64,000 bases of DNA, from NCBI RefSeq assembly GCF_017877135.1, contig NZ_JAGIPH010000005.1, forward strand, positions 248,001-312,000, in the 5' to 3' direction. Position numbers and translations under genes: made by a program. Every line of letters begins with the position of its first letter. The stretch's first letter is position 1. Source of the stretch: Neorhizobium galegae. GTDB taxonomy: Bacteria > Pseudomonadota > Alphaproteobacteria > Rhizobiales > Rhizobiaceae. The notes beneath the pieces were generated by a model, which saw nothing but the letters and a program-made list of their open reading frames with translations, was not told the DNA's origin and made no database searches. Of the stretch, positions 53,460 to 63,600 are shown piece by piece.

Positions 53460-55076
53460 ATGCTGAGCGAGGCGCAACGGAAGCGGGGGTTGGCTGCCGG
53501 TGCGGCAAGCCTTTTAGCCGTTGCGCTCTTCGTTCTGGCACCGGTCACGGCCCTTTTGGCAACAGCCCCCGCCTCGTCATCGCAAGCTGCGCTCTTTGAT
53601 GGCTACACGGCAAGCCTTCTGCGCTTCACGCTTCTGCAGGCGGGCCTCTCCACGGTTCTTTCCATCCTTCTCGCCATACCGGTAACGCTGGCGCTCGCCA
53701 GAAGGCCCTCCTTTCCGTTGCGGGTCTGGATCATCAGGCTGATGGCGGTGCCGATGGGGCTGCCGGTGCTGATCGGCGCGCTCGGCCTCATCGGCATCTT
53801 CGGCCGCCAGGGCCTGTTCAACCGGTTGCTGGCGTTTGGCGGTGTCGAACAGCCGGTCAGCATCTACGGTCTCTCGGGCATCCTGATTGCCCATGTCTTC
53901 TTCAACCTGCCGCTTGCCTGCCGGCTGATGCTGGCGGGGCTGGAGCGCCTGCCCGCAGAATATTGGCGGCTTTCGGCAAGCCTTGGCATGCGCCCGCTTT
54001 CCGTCTTCCGCTTCATCGAAGGCCCGGCGCTTGCCCGCGTCGCGCCGGGGGCCGCGGGCCTTGTCTTCATGCTCTGCGCCACCAGCTTTACGCTCGTTCT
54101 GGTGCTGGGCGGCGGGCCGGCGGCAACGACGCTGGAGGTCGCGATCTATCAGTCGCTGCGCTTCGATTTCAATCCGACACGCGCCGTTGCCCTGTCTCTC
54201 CTGCAGATCGGCCTGACCGCCGTGGTGCTCATCCTCATCAGCCGGCTTCCGCCCGCCGAAAGTGCAGGCGTAGGTGAAGGCCGCGCCAACCGACGATTTG
54301 ACGGGCGGAGCCTACCGGCAAGGCTTTACGATGCCGGCATTATCGGCGTGGCAACGCTTTTTCTTCTGTTGCCGCTCGGCTCCATCGTCGTGGCGGGCCT
54401 GAAGGCCGATCTGCTAAAACTTGTCACCATGCCGGCCTTCCGCCAGGCGGGGCTCACCAGCCTTGCCATCGCTTTCTCGGCCGGGCTTTTGTCCATCCTC
54501 GTCTCGCTCGGCATTATCGCCGCACGCGCCGCCATTGCCGATCTGAGGCATCCGCCCCACCCTCTCAAGGCTTTTTCGGCAGCGCTTTCGGGCATGTCCT
54601 CGCTGGTCCTGCTGGTGCCGCCGGTCGTCCTCGGCACCGGCTGGTTCCTGCTGATCCGGCCGTATGCGGATGTAAGTCGCGTCGCACCGGTGCTGGTTGC
54701 AACCGTCAACATGCTGATGGCGCTGCCCTTCGTGATGCGGGTGCTGGCACCGGCCTTCGAAACGCATGCGGCGCGCACGGGCCGGCTTGCGGCAAGCCTT
54801 GGTTTGTCGGGTTTTTCACGGATGCGGCTGGTAGACTGGCCTGTTCTGGCGCGCCCGCTGATGATGGCACTGTCCTTTGCCATGGCGCTGTCGCTTGGCG
54901 ATCTCGGCGCCGTTGCCCTTTTCGGCTCGCAGGACCTCACCACCCTGCCCTACCTGGTCTATAGCCGGCTTGGCAGCTACAGGACGAACGATGCCGACGG
55001 GCTGGCGCTGATCCTTGGCGCGATCTGCCTTGCGCTTACCGCCCTTGGCACCGCCGGCTCCCGGAGGCAACCGTGA
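53460..55076 (+). CDS. thiP: Thiamine ABC transporter permease
   Basis: A 538-residue fused permease with two inner-membrane domains and about twelve helices. Each half has an EAA-type loop, [25 protein letters not shown] in the first and [31 protein letters not shown] in the second. It forms the channel for thiamine uptake. It is 3 bases after thiB and overlaps thiQ by 4. Confidence 0.94.
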   Translation: MLSEAQRKRGLAAGAASLLAVALFVLAPVTALLATAPASSSQAALFDGYTASLLRFTLLQAGLSTVLSILLAIPVTLALARRPSFPLRVWIIRLMAVPMGLPVLIGALGLIGIFGRQGLFNRLLAFGGVEQPVSIYGLSGILIAHVFFNLPLACRLMLAGLERLPAEYWRLSASLGMRPLSVFRFIEGPALARVAPGAAGLVFMLCATSFTLVLVLGGGPAATTLEVAIYQSLRFDFNPTRAVALSLLQIGLTAVVLILISRLPPAESAGVGEGRANRRFDGRSLPARLYDAGIIGVATLFLLLPLGSIVVAGLKADLLKLVTMPAFRQAGLTSLAIAFSAGLLSILVSLGIIAARAAIADLRHPPHPLKAFSAALSGMSSLVLLVPPVVLGTGWFLLIRPYADVSRVAPVLVATVNMLMALPFVMRVLAPAFETHAARTGRLAASLGLSGFSRMRLVDWPVLARPLMMALSFAMALSLGDLGAVALFGSQDLTTLPYLVYSRLGSYRTNDADGLALILGAICLALTALGTAGSRRQP

Positions 55077-55732
55077 TGGCGAATGACGCGCCGGCCGCAG
55101 CCGTGGAACTCCTCGACGTCCGACTGGTGCTGGGTTCTGCCCGTTTTCACTTCGACTGCCGGCTGGAGGAGGGGGTGATTACCGCCATCACCGGTCCGTC
55201 GGGCTCGGGAAAATCGACCCTTCTCAACCTTGTGGCCGGCTTCGAGACGCCGGACAGCGGCCGTGTGCGTCTGTCGGGCAGGGACATGACCGGGGTGCAT
55301 CCGGGGCAACGGCCCCTATCGCTGGTCTTTCAGGACAACAACCTGTTTGCCCATCTCGATCTCTTGACCAATGTCGGCCTTGGCATTCACCCCGCGCTGA
55401 AACTGTCGCCGGCGGATCGGCGCGCGGTGTCGGATGCGCTTTCCCGCGTGGGCCTTGCCGGATACGAAAAGCGCATGCCCGGCACGCTCTCCGGCGGTGA
55501 GCGTCAAAGGGCAGCCTTTGCGCGGGCCCTTGTGCGCAAGCGCCCGCTCCTTCTCCTCGACGAGCCGTTTGCCGCCCTCGACCCTGCCCTTCGCGTATCC
55601 ATGGCCGAGCTGCTGCTCAATCTGCACCGCGAAAGCGGCAATACGGTTGTCATCGTGACCCATGACCGCGACGAGGTTACGCGGCTGGCGGACCGGGTGC
55701 TTGGCGTGGAAAACGGCACTGTCCGCCCATAG
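55073..55732 (+). CDS. thiQ: Thiamine ABC transporter ATP-binding protein
   Basis: A 219-residue ABC ATPase. Walker [14 protein letters not shown]-loop QDNNLFAHL, signature [16 protein letters not shown], Walker [14 protein letters not shown] and H-loop VTHDRDE are all intact. It powers ThiP. Its ATG overlaps the thiP stop (ATGA). The short length, with no regulatory C-terminal domain, is usual for ThiQ. Confidence 0.95.
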   Translation: MMANDAPAAAVELLDVRLVLGSARFHFDCRLEEGVITAITGPSGSGKSTLLNLVAGFETPDSGRVRLSGRDMTGVHPGQRPLSLVFQDNNLFAHLDLLTNVGLGIHPALKLSPADRRAVSDALSRVGLAGYEKRMPGTLSGGERQRAAFARALVRKRPLLLLDEPFAALDPALRVSMAELLLNLHRESGNTVVIVTHDRDEVTRLADRVLGVENGTVRP

Positions 55733-56034
55733 TCGGGGCAGAGAATTTCTCGCCTCTGCGCAAGACGCCCGTATCAGGAAATTTGACGATCCGTCATAAA
55801 GCGTCAACGAATTCGCCACATTTTAGACGTGCGCAGGTGCGATGCCGCATTGCGAAAGAGGGCTGGAAGATTACGCGTGAGTGCTTGTGTTCTGTCTGAA
55901 GAGAGGACAAAACGGCAGTTACGCGCAGTTGCGCCACCCGCAGCGAACGCAGACCAGAGCGGCAGGGGCAGAGGCCGCACGATGCGCCGGATGGCGGGCT
56001 TGGACGAATGACGGTTCCAACTGAACGGACGACG
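55733..56034. other. Intergenic region between thiQ and M48 protease gene
   Basis: These 302 bases separate two plus-strand genes. A weak hairpin (GCAGAG / CTCTGC, about 55740-55760) lies near the thiQ end and may act as a terminator. No promoter of good quality, coding frame or RNA gene was recognised. Confidence 0.45.
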
Positions 56035-57555
56035 ATGACAGCGCTGAACCGGGTTTGCAGGATAGCTGCAGACCGAGGATCACGTGGCCGCGGCGTCCGG
56101 GCGCTGTCTGCACTGTTTGCTGCCGCAACGCTTCTCGCCGGCTGCCAATCGGTCATGGACCAAAGCTATCAGGCCGATGTGAAGCCCTCGGCCAATCCGC
56201 AGATTGTCGATGAGGTGCAGAAGAACGATCCGCGCGCCCAGATGGGCGCCCGCGAGCATCCGCGCATCGTGGCAAGCTATGGCGGCCAGTATCATGACGC
56301 AAAGACCGAACGGCTGGTTGCCCGCATTGCCGGTGCGCTGACTGCGGTCTCGGAGAACCCAAACCAGTCCTACCGCATCACCATCTTGAACTCTCCGGCG
56401 ATCAACGCCTTTGCGCTGCCGGGCGGCTATCTCTACGTGACGCGCGGCCTATTGGCGCTTGCCAATGACGCCTCGGAAGTGGCGGCCGTCCTCAGCCACG
56501 AAATGGCCCATGTGACGGCCAATCACGGCATCGAGCGCCAGAAGCGCGAGGAAGCCGAAGTGATTGCCAGCCGGGTGGTGGCCGAGGTCCTGTCCAGCGA
56601 TCTGGCCGGCAAGCAGGCATTGGCGCGAGGAAAGCTGCGGCTTGCGGCCTTTTCCCGCCAGCAGGAACTGCAGGCCGATGTGATCGGCGTGCGCATGCTG
56701 GGCGAAGCCGGCTACGACCCCTATGCGGCAGCCCGGTTCCTCGATTCCATGTCCGCCTATGCCCGCTATTCGTCCGCCGACCCGGATACGGACCAGAGCC
56801 TCGACTTCCTTTCCAGCCATCCCAGCGCACCGCAGCGGGTGGAGCTTGCCCGCCAGCATGCCCGCGCCTTCGGCCAGGAAGGCACCGTCGGGGACCGCGG
56901 ACGCGATTATTACCTGACCGGCATCGATGGCCTTCTCTACGGCGACAGCCCGGATGAAGGCTATGTGCGCAACGAAACCTTCCTGCATGCGGGGCTTGGC
57001 ATCCGGTTTGACGTGCCGGAAGGTTTTCGCATCGACAACAAGGTGGAAGCGGTCCTTGCGACGGGACCGGACGAGACCGCCATACGCTTCGACGGCGTAC
57101 AGGCAACGGATACCAACCAGAGCCTGTCGAACTACCTGACCAGCGGCTGGGTCGCAGGGCTGCAGCCGGACACTGTGCGGGAAACTACGATCAACGGACT
57201 GCCGGCGGCAACGGCCCGCGCATCAGCCGAGCGCTGGGATTTCGACGTCACCGTCATTCGCCTCGACAAGCAGCTGTTCCGTTTCCTCACGGCAGTGCCG
57301 AAGGGGAGCACATCGCTTGAAGCGACGGCAGATACCATGCGGCGTACGTTCCGGCGCATGACGCCGCAGGAGGCAGCGGAGCTGCGGCCGCTTCGCGTGC
57401 GTGTCGTCACCGTTCAACCGGGCGACAACATCACGACCATGGCCGCCCGTATGATGGGGACGGACCGCAAGCTCGACATGTTCAAGATGATCAACGCACT
57501 CCCCACGGGCGTGTCGCTTCAGCCCGGCCAGCGGGTCAAGATCATTTCCGAATAG
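56035..57555 (+). CDS. M48-family lipoprotein metalloprotease with C-terminal LysM
   Basis: A 506-residue protein with a lipoprotein signal, lipobox LLAGC (Cys about 37). The zinc motif HEMAHVTANHG is in the M48 domain (NSPAINAFALPGGYLYVTRGLLALANDASEVAAVLSHEMAH, then QELQADVIGVRML with the Glu ligand). The C-terminal 50 residues (VVTVQPGDNITTMAARMMGTDRKLDMFKMINAL) are a LysM domain for peptidoglycan. It resembles BepA-type proteases for outer-membrane quality control. The start at 56035 is favoured over 56008 by the signal. Confidence 0.9.
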   Translation: MTALNRVCRIAADRGSRGRGVRALSALFAAATLLAGCQSVMDQSYQADVKPSANPQIVDEVQKNDPRAQMGAREHPRIVASYGGQYHDAKTERLVARIAGALTAVSENPNQSYRITILNSPAINAFALPGGYLYVTRGLLALANDASEVAAVLSHEMAHVTANHGIERQKREEAEVIASRVVAEVLSSDLAGKQALARGKLRLAAFSRQQELQADVIGVRMLGEAGYDPYAAARFLDSMSAYARYSSADPDTDQSLDFLSSHPSAPQRVELARQHARAFGQEGTVGDRGRDYYLTGIDGLLYGDSPDEGYVRNETFLHAGLGIRFDVPEGFRIDNKVEAVLATGPDETAIRFDGVQATDTNQSLSNYLTSGWVAGLQPDTVRETTINGLPAATARASAERWDFDVTVIRLDKQLFRFLTAVPKGSTSLEATADTMRRTFRRMTPQEAAELRPLRVRVVTVQPGDNITTMAARMMGTDRKLDMFKMINALPTGVSLQPGQRVKIISE

Positions 57556-57570
57556 GAGGCGGGCCTGCGT

Positions 57571-58446
57571 TCAGCAGGCCTCCGCCATCTGCGGGTTGGT
57601 GGTCACCAGCGCCGATTTCAGCTTCTCGATGGCCCGGCTTTCGATCTGTCGCACGCGCTCCTTGGAAATTCCAAGTTCGGCACCCAGCGCTTCCAGGGTC
57701 GCGCCGTCATCGGTCAGGCGGCGGGCGCGAATGATCTTCTTTTCGCGATCATTGAGCTTGGTCAGAGCTCCCTGCAGCCATTTCAGGCGACGTTCGCCAT
57801 CGATCATGAACGAGACCTGCTCGTCCGGCAGCGGTTCAGCACTTTCCAGCATGTCGAGCCGCTCACCGCTATCGCTGTCGCCGGCAATCGAGGGCGCCTG
57901 CAGCGAGGCATCATTGCCGGAAAGGCGGGCATCCATGGTTTGCACGTCCACCAGGCTGACACCCAAGGCCGTTGCGATCTCTTCGTGGATGGCCTGAGCC
58001 GTCTTGGTATTGCCACCGCGCGCAAGCTTGGCACGCAGGCGGCGCAGGTTGAAGAACAGCGCCTTCTGGGCAGAACTCGTGCCGCCGCGCACGATCGACC
58101 AGTTGCGCAGGATATAGTCCTGCATGGAGGCGCGGATCCACCAGCTCGCATAGGTCGAAAAACGCACGTCACGCGATGGCTCAAACCTTGCCGCCGCTTC
58201 CAGCAGCCCTACATAACCTTCTTGTACAAGGTCGCTCATGGGCAGGCCGAAGCCACGGAACTTGGAGGCCATGGCGATGACGAGACGCATATGGGCAAGC
58301 GCGATCTGGTTGCGGGCATCGCGATCCTGCCCGTCCTTCCACCGCACGGCAAGATTGCGCTCTTCCTCGCGCGCCAGATAGGGCGCGGCCATCGCGATCT
58401 TGATCATATTGCGGTCTGCGGACATGGCATTCATTGCGCTCTCCAT
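57571..58446 (-). CDS. rpoH2: RpoH-type sigma factor (RpoH2-like)
   Basis: A 291-residue sigma-70-family factor. Region 2 has AHMRLVIAMASKFRGFGLPMSDLVQEGYVGLLEAAARFEP and FSTYASWWIRASMQDYILRNWSIVRGG; the RpoH-box QKALFFNLRRLRAKL is present; region 4 ends EALGAELGISKERVRQIESRAIEKLK. It directs stress-gene transcription. The RpoE2/EcfG-type promoter upstream argues for RpoH2, which in S. meliloti is under general stress control. It converges on the M48 gene, 15 bases apart. A start at 58434 (MNAMSADR) is also possible. Confidence 0.9.
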   Translation of the reverse strand: MESAMNAMSADRNMIKIAMAAPYLAREEERNLAVRWKDGQDRDARNQIALAHMRLVIAMASKFRGFGLPMSDLVQEGYVGLLEAAARFEPSRDVRFSTYASWWIRASMQDYILRNWSIVRGGTSSAQKALFFNLRRLRAKLARGGNTKTAQAIHEEIATALGVSLVDVQTMDARLSGNDASLQAPSIAGDSDSGERLDMLESAEPLPDEQVSFMIDGERRLKWLQGALTKLNDREKKIIRARRLTDDGATLEALGAELGISKERVRQIESRAIEKLKSALVTTNPQMAEAC

Positions 58447-58648
58447 GAAACTGTTTGACCAGACAAAGGCGCATGCGCTCCAGACCCCCCACCTGCCGTG
58501 GCCGGCAGGGCCGGTCGGACAGATCGTGCCTGAGGCATGCCTCTTTGCTCCCCTCGTTCACGTCAGGCGGTCAGGGCTTAAGCCCTCCCCTGCGCGGACA
58601 CGGCAAAGGCAGTTTCACAGACTGCATTCCTCGCCGCACCGGCGGGTG

Positions 58649-58673
58649 AACGCGTGTCATGTCAAAAAGTTCC
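58649..58673 (-). promoter_or_regulatory. EcfG/RpoE2-type general-stress promoter of rpoH2
   Basis: On the minus strand GGAAC, a 16-base spacer and CGTT match the consensus for the alphaproteobacterial general-stress sigma factor. It lies 203 bases before the rpoH2 start, immediately after the carD terminator. Confidence 0.7.
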
Positions 58674-58675
58674 AA

Positions 58676-58706
58676 TAAAAAACCCGGCTTTCGCCGGGCT
58701 TTTTCA
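58676..58706. terminator. Bidirectional-type terminator after carD
   Basis: AAAAAACCCGGC / GCCGGGCTTTTT, stem of 7 GC-rich pairs with A and T runs on both flanks. On the minus strand it ends the carD transcript, about 22 bases after its stop. Confidence 0.87.
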
Positions 58707-58728
58707 GGTGAGTGCAGGAAAAAGAGGT

Positions 58729-59298
58729 TTAGGCCGCTTCTTCGTGCGAATCTTCCTCGTCCAGAACCTTGCTGCGCTTCGGTCCCTTGGCAAGGTTTGC
58801 CTCGATGAGGCGAACCGATTCCGTATCGGACATCTTGTTGACGGCTGCGATTTCGCGCGCCATGCGATCAAGGGCAGCCTCATAGAGCTGACGCTCGGAA
58901 TAGGATTGCTCCGGCTGATTTTCGGCGCGGTAGAGATCGCGCACCACTTCAGCGATCGAAATCAGGTCGCCAGAATTGATTTTCGCATCATATTCCTGCG
59001 CCCGACGCGACCACATGGTGCGCTTGACGCGGGCCTTGCCCTGGACAACCTTCAAGGCGCGTTCGACGAAATCGGTTTCGGACAGCTTGCGCATGCCGAT
59101 GCTGACGGCCTTGGCAACCGGCACCTTGAGGCGCATCTTGTCCTTCTCGAAATCGATCACGAACAGTTCGAGCTTCATGCCAGCCACTTCCTGTTCTTCG
59201 ATGGCTGTGATTGTGCCCACTCCATGCGCCGGATAAACGATCGCTTCACCGGTCTTGAAACCATGGCGCGCTGAAGATTTTTTCTGCTGGGTCGTCAT
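58729..59298 (-). CDS. carD: CarD-family transcriptional regulator
   Basis: A 189-residue protein. The RNA-polymerase-binding Tudor-like domain is KTGEAIVYPAHGVGTITAIEEQEVAGMKLELFVIDFEKDKMRLKVPVAKA; the helical DNA-binding part has MWSRRAQEYDAKINSGDLISIAEVVRDLYRAE and ALDRMAREIAAVNKMSD. CarD stabilises open promoter complexes, notably at rRNA genes. The start at 59298 (MTTQQKKSSARHGFKTG) is used; the 32 codons upstream are open but not family-like. Confidence 0.94.
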   Translation of the reverse strand: MTTQQKKSSARHGFKTGEAIVYPAHGVGTITAIEEQEVAGMKLELFVIDFEKDKMRLKVPVAKAVSIGMRKLSETDFVERALKVVQGKARVKRTMWSRRAQEYDAKINSGDLISIAEVVRDLYRAENQPEQSYSERQLYEAALDRMAREIAAVNKMSDTESVRLIEANLAKGPKRSKVLDEEDSHEEAA

Positions 59299-59659
59299 TC
59301 GTTTAACAAACTCCCTGTTACGCACCCGGCCTTCCGGGACCGGGGCCGGGTCAGTCAGGCCCGGATGAGACGGGGGAACCGTCGGTGACTCCATACTGGT
59401 CCGTTGAACGCGCGCGAAAACAACACCTGATCGCGGACGGCGACGACAAATCCAAAGCTGGCTATGTCACGGGAACCGCGGCGGGTGCTCTGTTGCTTTC
59501 GTGATGTTTTTGGGCACGCAAGTGCCGCCTTGTGGAACAGTTCTGGATGTCTACCACAAATATGGGAGGAAATCAATGATTTGCTTTCGCAGATGCAAAG
59601 ACGCAACGGTCGCGTCTGTGCCTAATCGTTAAGCAATCCCAAACAGGACAGCGCAAAGC
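59299..59659. other. Intergenic region between carD and fdxA
   Basis: These 361 bases are upstream of carD on the minus strand and should contain its promoter. The part near 59560-59640 is AT-rich. I could not identify convincing -35/-10 boxes, a regulator site, a coding frame or an RNA. Confidence 0.45.
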
Positions 59660-59998
59660 TCAATCGCCTTTGCCGGGCTCCGGCGAGAAATACTGCTCGA
59701 ATTTGTTGGCAACGCCGTCCATTTCCTTGGCGTCATCCATGGCATCGCGCTTGACCGTGATGTTGGGCCAGACCTGCGCATATTCCGCATTGATCTTCAG
59801 CCACTTATCGAGACCCGGCTCGGTATCCGGCTTGATGGCTTCGGCCGGACATTCCGGCTCGCAGACGCCGCAATCGATGCACTCGTCCGGGTGGATGACC
59901 AGGAAATTCTCACCTTCGTAGAAGCAATCGACCGGGCAGACTTCCACGCAGTCGGTGTATTTGCAGCGGATGCAATTGTCGGTCACGACATACGTCAT
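59660..59998 (-). CDS. fdxA: Seven-iron ferredoxin FdxA
   Basis: A 112-residue ferredoxin. Cysteines lie in [23 protein letters not shown] and [18 protein letters not shown], fitting one [3Fe-4S] and one [4Fe-4S] cluster. The C-terminal 50 residues ([24 protein letters not shown]) are the extension of this alphaproteobacterial FdxA group. It transfers electrons in the cytoplasm; the partner is unknown. The start at 59998 (MTYVVTDN) is standard. Confidence 0.95.
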   Translation of the reverse strand: MTYVVTDNCIRCKYTDCVEVCPVDCFYEGENFLVIHPDECIDCGVCEPECPAEAIKPDTEPGLDKWLKINAEYAQVWPNITVKRDAMDDAKEMDGVANKFEQYFSPEPGKGD

Positions 59999-60298
59999 GA
60001 GGCACTCCAGTGATATCACGGTTGGTCAACATCGGCGGTGGGAGACGCCTGCCGACCGGGCGGAGCCAGATGATGGCCGGGCACACGAAAACGCGTGGCG
60101 TCTCCTCGCATGCGGCCCCAGCTTTTCCCCTGTGACTAAAGGCTTTGAGGCGGCTTAGCAAGAATAAACAATCGCTCAAACGCCGCCAAAGGCGATGGAT
60201 TATCCAATGACCCCGCAACGCGCGGAAGAGCTGTCACATTTTACAGCAGGATCTGACAAACGGCCCCGGCATGCGATGCGCTCGGCCGGCGGAGGCTT
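59999..60298. other. Intergenic region between fdxA and S4 protein gene
   Basis: These 300 bases precede fdxA on the minus strand and follow the S4 gene end. No recognisable promoter boxes, terminator of good quality, coding frame or RNA were found. Confidence 0.45.
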
Positions 60299-60625
60299 TT
60301 ACGGCTTCCGAAGCGCCCGCTCGAACGCCGCCAGAGGCGCCTGCTGCGGCGTCACATCCTCATAGAGCAGGCGAGCGACTGGGGCAGGCCCGCGCCGGTC
60401 AGCGCAGTCGCGCACGATCAGCACAAAGTCCCGGCGCTCAAGCCGGATCTCGATGCGATCACCAGCCTTCACCTGGCGGCCGGATTGGACAATCACATGG
60501 CCATTGATCGTCACAAAGCCTGCCTCGACCAGATCCTGCGCGAGGCTGCGCGACTTTGCCAGCCGGGCAAAGAAAAGCCACTTGTCGATACGCTGACGCT
60601 GCTCTTCAAGTGGCTTTTCCGGCAT
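60299..60625 (-). CDS. S4-domain RNA-binding protein (Hsp15-like)
   Basis: A 108-residue protein. The S4 fold is clear: QRIDKWLFFARLAKSRSLAQDLVEAGFVTINGHVIVQSGRQVKAGDRIEIR. Hsp15 recycles 50S subunits carrying peptidyl-tRNA after heat shock; here the C-terminal part is shorter and less basic. Its start is 2 bases downstream of the stop of the large helicase gene, so they should be cotranscribed. Confidence 0.88.
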   Translation of the reverse strand: MPEKPLEEQRQRIDKWLFFARLAKSRSLAQDLVEAGFVTINGHVIVQSGRQVKAGDRIEIRLERRDFVLIVRDCADRRGPAPVARLLYEDVTPQQAPLAAFERALRKP

Positions 60626-60627
60626 GG

Positions 60628-63600
60628 CTACTTCTTCATCTGCTCCTTGAGAGCAGCGAGCTTGGCAAAGGGCGAATCCGGATCGATCGGCTTCTCCTTG
60701 CGCGGGGGCTTGGCTTCGAAGCGGGCAGGCTGCGCCGATTTGCCGCGGTCGTTGCGGTCACCCCGGTCCTGACGATCGGGACGGTCGCCGCGCGGCGGAC
60801 GATCGCCCTTGCCTTCCGGCCGGCGGTCGCCACGGTTTGCGCCGCCACGGTTCGGCTGGCCGCCCTCCCGGTTCGGGCGGGCACCCTGTTCGGGACGCTC
60901 ATCGCTGCGGCGGCTGTCGCGACGGCCTTCGCCGGTGCGTGCTTCGCCGGCATTGCCGGCATTGGCGCCGTGGCGATTGCCCTGCTGGCGGCGATCGCCT
61001 TGCGGGCGGCCACCGGAGCGCTGGTTATCGCTGCGGCCGCCGCCCGGACGCCACAGGAGAACGGGCTTAGCCTCTTCGACAGCAACAGGCTCACCGGCCG
61101 TCTCGGCCGTGAGGCCGGCATCGGCGGCAGACGCGCCGGTTTCATCAGCGGAGGCTGCCGCTTCCGGGGCAGCGGTTTCGGCAACGGCCGGCTCGTCAGC
61201 CGGGCTGGTCGCCGCTGCTGTCTCGCCTGATACCTCGGCAGGGGCTGCCGCCTCTGGCGCGGACGCATCGGCGTCGTCGCCTTCGGAGGCAGCATCAGGG
61301 CCGGCCTGCTCGGCGGCTGCGGCCGTTGCCGGCTGCTGGCTTGCGAGATAGGCCTGCGCCTCTTCCGGCTTCACCGCATCAGCGCGGTAACCGAGGCCCT
61401 TCAGGATCTCTTCCATGTCATCGGGCGTGGCCCCCAGAATGGAGAGCATGGCGGTCGTCGTGGTGAAGCGGCGACCATCATAGGCGCCTTCCGGACGCGC
61501 GGTCGAACCTGGCTTCCACTGCAGAAGCGGACGGATAAGATCCGCCAGGCGCTCCAGGATATCGACGCGCACGGCGCGCTTGCCGAGGAACCGGAAACCG
61601 GCCAGCTTGTAGAAATTGCGCTCGAATGTCGGATCAGTGACGACCGAGGTGCGGCCGGCAGCCAGAGCGGGGATGAGATCGCCATAGCCGGGCTTGTCGA
61701 GGCCGTCATTCTTCAGCGCCCAGAGCAGCGTGATCAGCTCGGCCGGTGCCGGCTTCAGAAGAGCCGGCATGAAAATGTGATAGGCGCCAAACCGGATGCC
61801 ATAGCGGCGCATCGAGGCGCGCGCATCCTGATCGAGCGTCTTGACCTCGTCGGCCACATCGCGACGGAACAGCACGCCGAGGTTTTCGACCAGCTGGAAA
61901 GCCAGCCCCTTGGCCAGCCCCTGCAGATCTTCGGCGCGCGACAGGTCATCCAGCGGCTTCAGCACCGTTGCGATATGATGATTGACGTAACGTTCCAGGC
62001 GCGCAGCGACATGATCGCGCGCATTACCGGTCAGCTGTTCGTCAGCCAGAAGAATGAGGCGCGGATGCATGATGTGATCGGCAGCCGCGAGACGGGCAAC
62101 GGGATCGCCGAGCCAGCGCACGGTACCATCGGAGCCGACCGCCAGATCGCTGTTGCCGCAAGCATAAAGACGCGCCGCGCGCGCTTCGAATTCCAGCGCC
62201 AGCGCCTTCTGCGCTGCCCCCTGCACCGCCTTCGCATCCGGACCTTCAGTCCCCGATACGGGCGTAAACCGGAAACCGGCTAGTTGACCGACGTGGTGTC
62301 CCTCGACGAAGACATCCCCATTTACACTGATTTCAGCTTCCAGCATCGCATTCTCTCTCAGGCGCTTCATGAGCACAGATGTCCTGCGATCAACAAAGCG
62401 TTTCGTCAACCTTTCATGTAGCGCGTCCGACAACCTGTCCTCGATTTCTCGTGTCTTTTCTTGCCAGTGTGTCGGATGCGCCAGCCAACCCGGACGGTTG
62501 GATACATAGGTCCAAGTTCTGATTTGGGCGATACGCGCAGAAAGCGTATCGATTTCCCCGTCGGTCCGATCGGCGCGCTGCACCTGCTCGGCCATAAAGT
62601 TCTCGTTGACCGTGCCATAGCGCACCAGATCTGAAAACAGGGTCGAGATCAGATCGGCATGCTGGGCCGGTGTAATACGGCGATAATCGGGAAGCGCACA
62701 GGCCTCCCACAAAATCTCCACTCGCTCAGGCGTTGTGGCAACATCCCGAATTTCCGGGTATCGGGCAAGATAATCCAGCGCCTGCATGTCGGTTGCCGGT
62801 AGCGCGCGGGTAAGCCCGGCAATGGCCGGCGCCATGTCGAGGCTCGCGCGCAAGTCGCGCAGCGAGGAAAAATCCAGCTGCTTGGAGCGCCACTGCAGCA
62901 CCTTCACCTGGTCGAAATGGTGCCCCTCGATCCGCTCCACCAGTTCGTCATCGAAGGGTTGCACCTGGCCCGTCACGCCAAATGTTCCATCCTTAAGGTG
63001 GCGGCCGGCACGACCGGCGATCTGCCCGAGTTCGCCCGGATTGAGGTTGCGGAACTGGTAGCCGTCGAACTTGCGATCCTGCGCAAAGGCAACGTGATCG
63101 ACGTCGAGGTTGAGGCCCATGCCGATCGCATCGGTCGCCACCAGATATTCCACATCGCCGGCCTGATAGAGGCCGACCTGCGCATTGCGCGTGCGGGGGC
63201 TGAGGGCGCCCAGAACAACGGCGGCCCCGCCGCGCTGGCGCCGGATGAGTTCGGCGATCGCATACACCTCGTCGGCGGAAAAGGCGACGATGGCGGAGCG
63301 CTGCGGCAGGCGCGTGATCTTTTTCTGGCCGGCATAGAACAAGGTCGACAGGCGCGGGCGCTCGACGACGGTGATGCCGGGCAGCAGCTTTTCCAGAATC
63401 GGGCGCATGGTCCCGGCACCCAGAAGAAGCGTTTCCTCCCGGCCGCGCAAATGCAGGATACGATCGGTAAAGATGTGGCCCCGTTCCAGATCGCCCGCCA
63501 GCTGCACCTCGTCAATGGCGACAAAGGCGGCTTTCGTCTCGCGCGGCATGGCCTCCACGGTGCAGACGGAAAAACGGGCATTTGGGGGAGAAATCTTCTC

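Noticed and set aside
62280-62560. Patch of lower GC inside the helicase gene as an inserted sequence
   Set aside because: The frame is continuous, and the residues look like a normal part of the SUV3-like region; local codon drift is enough to explain it.
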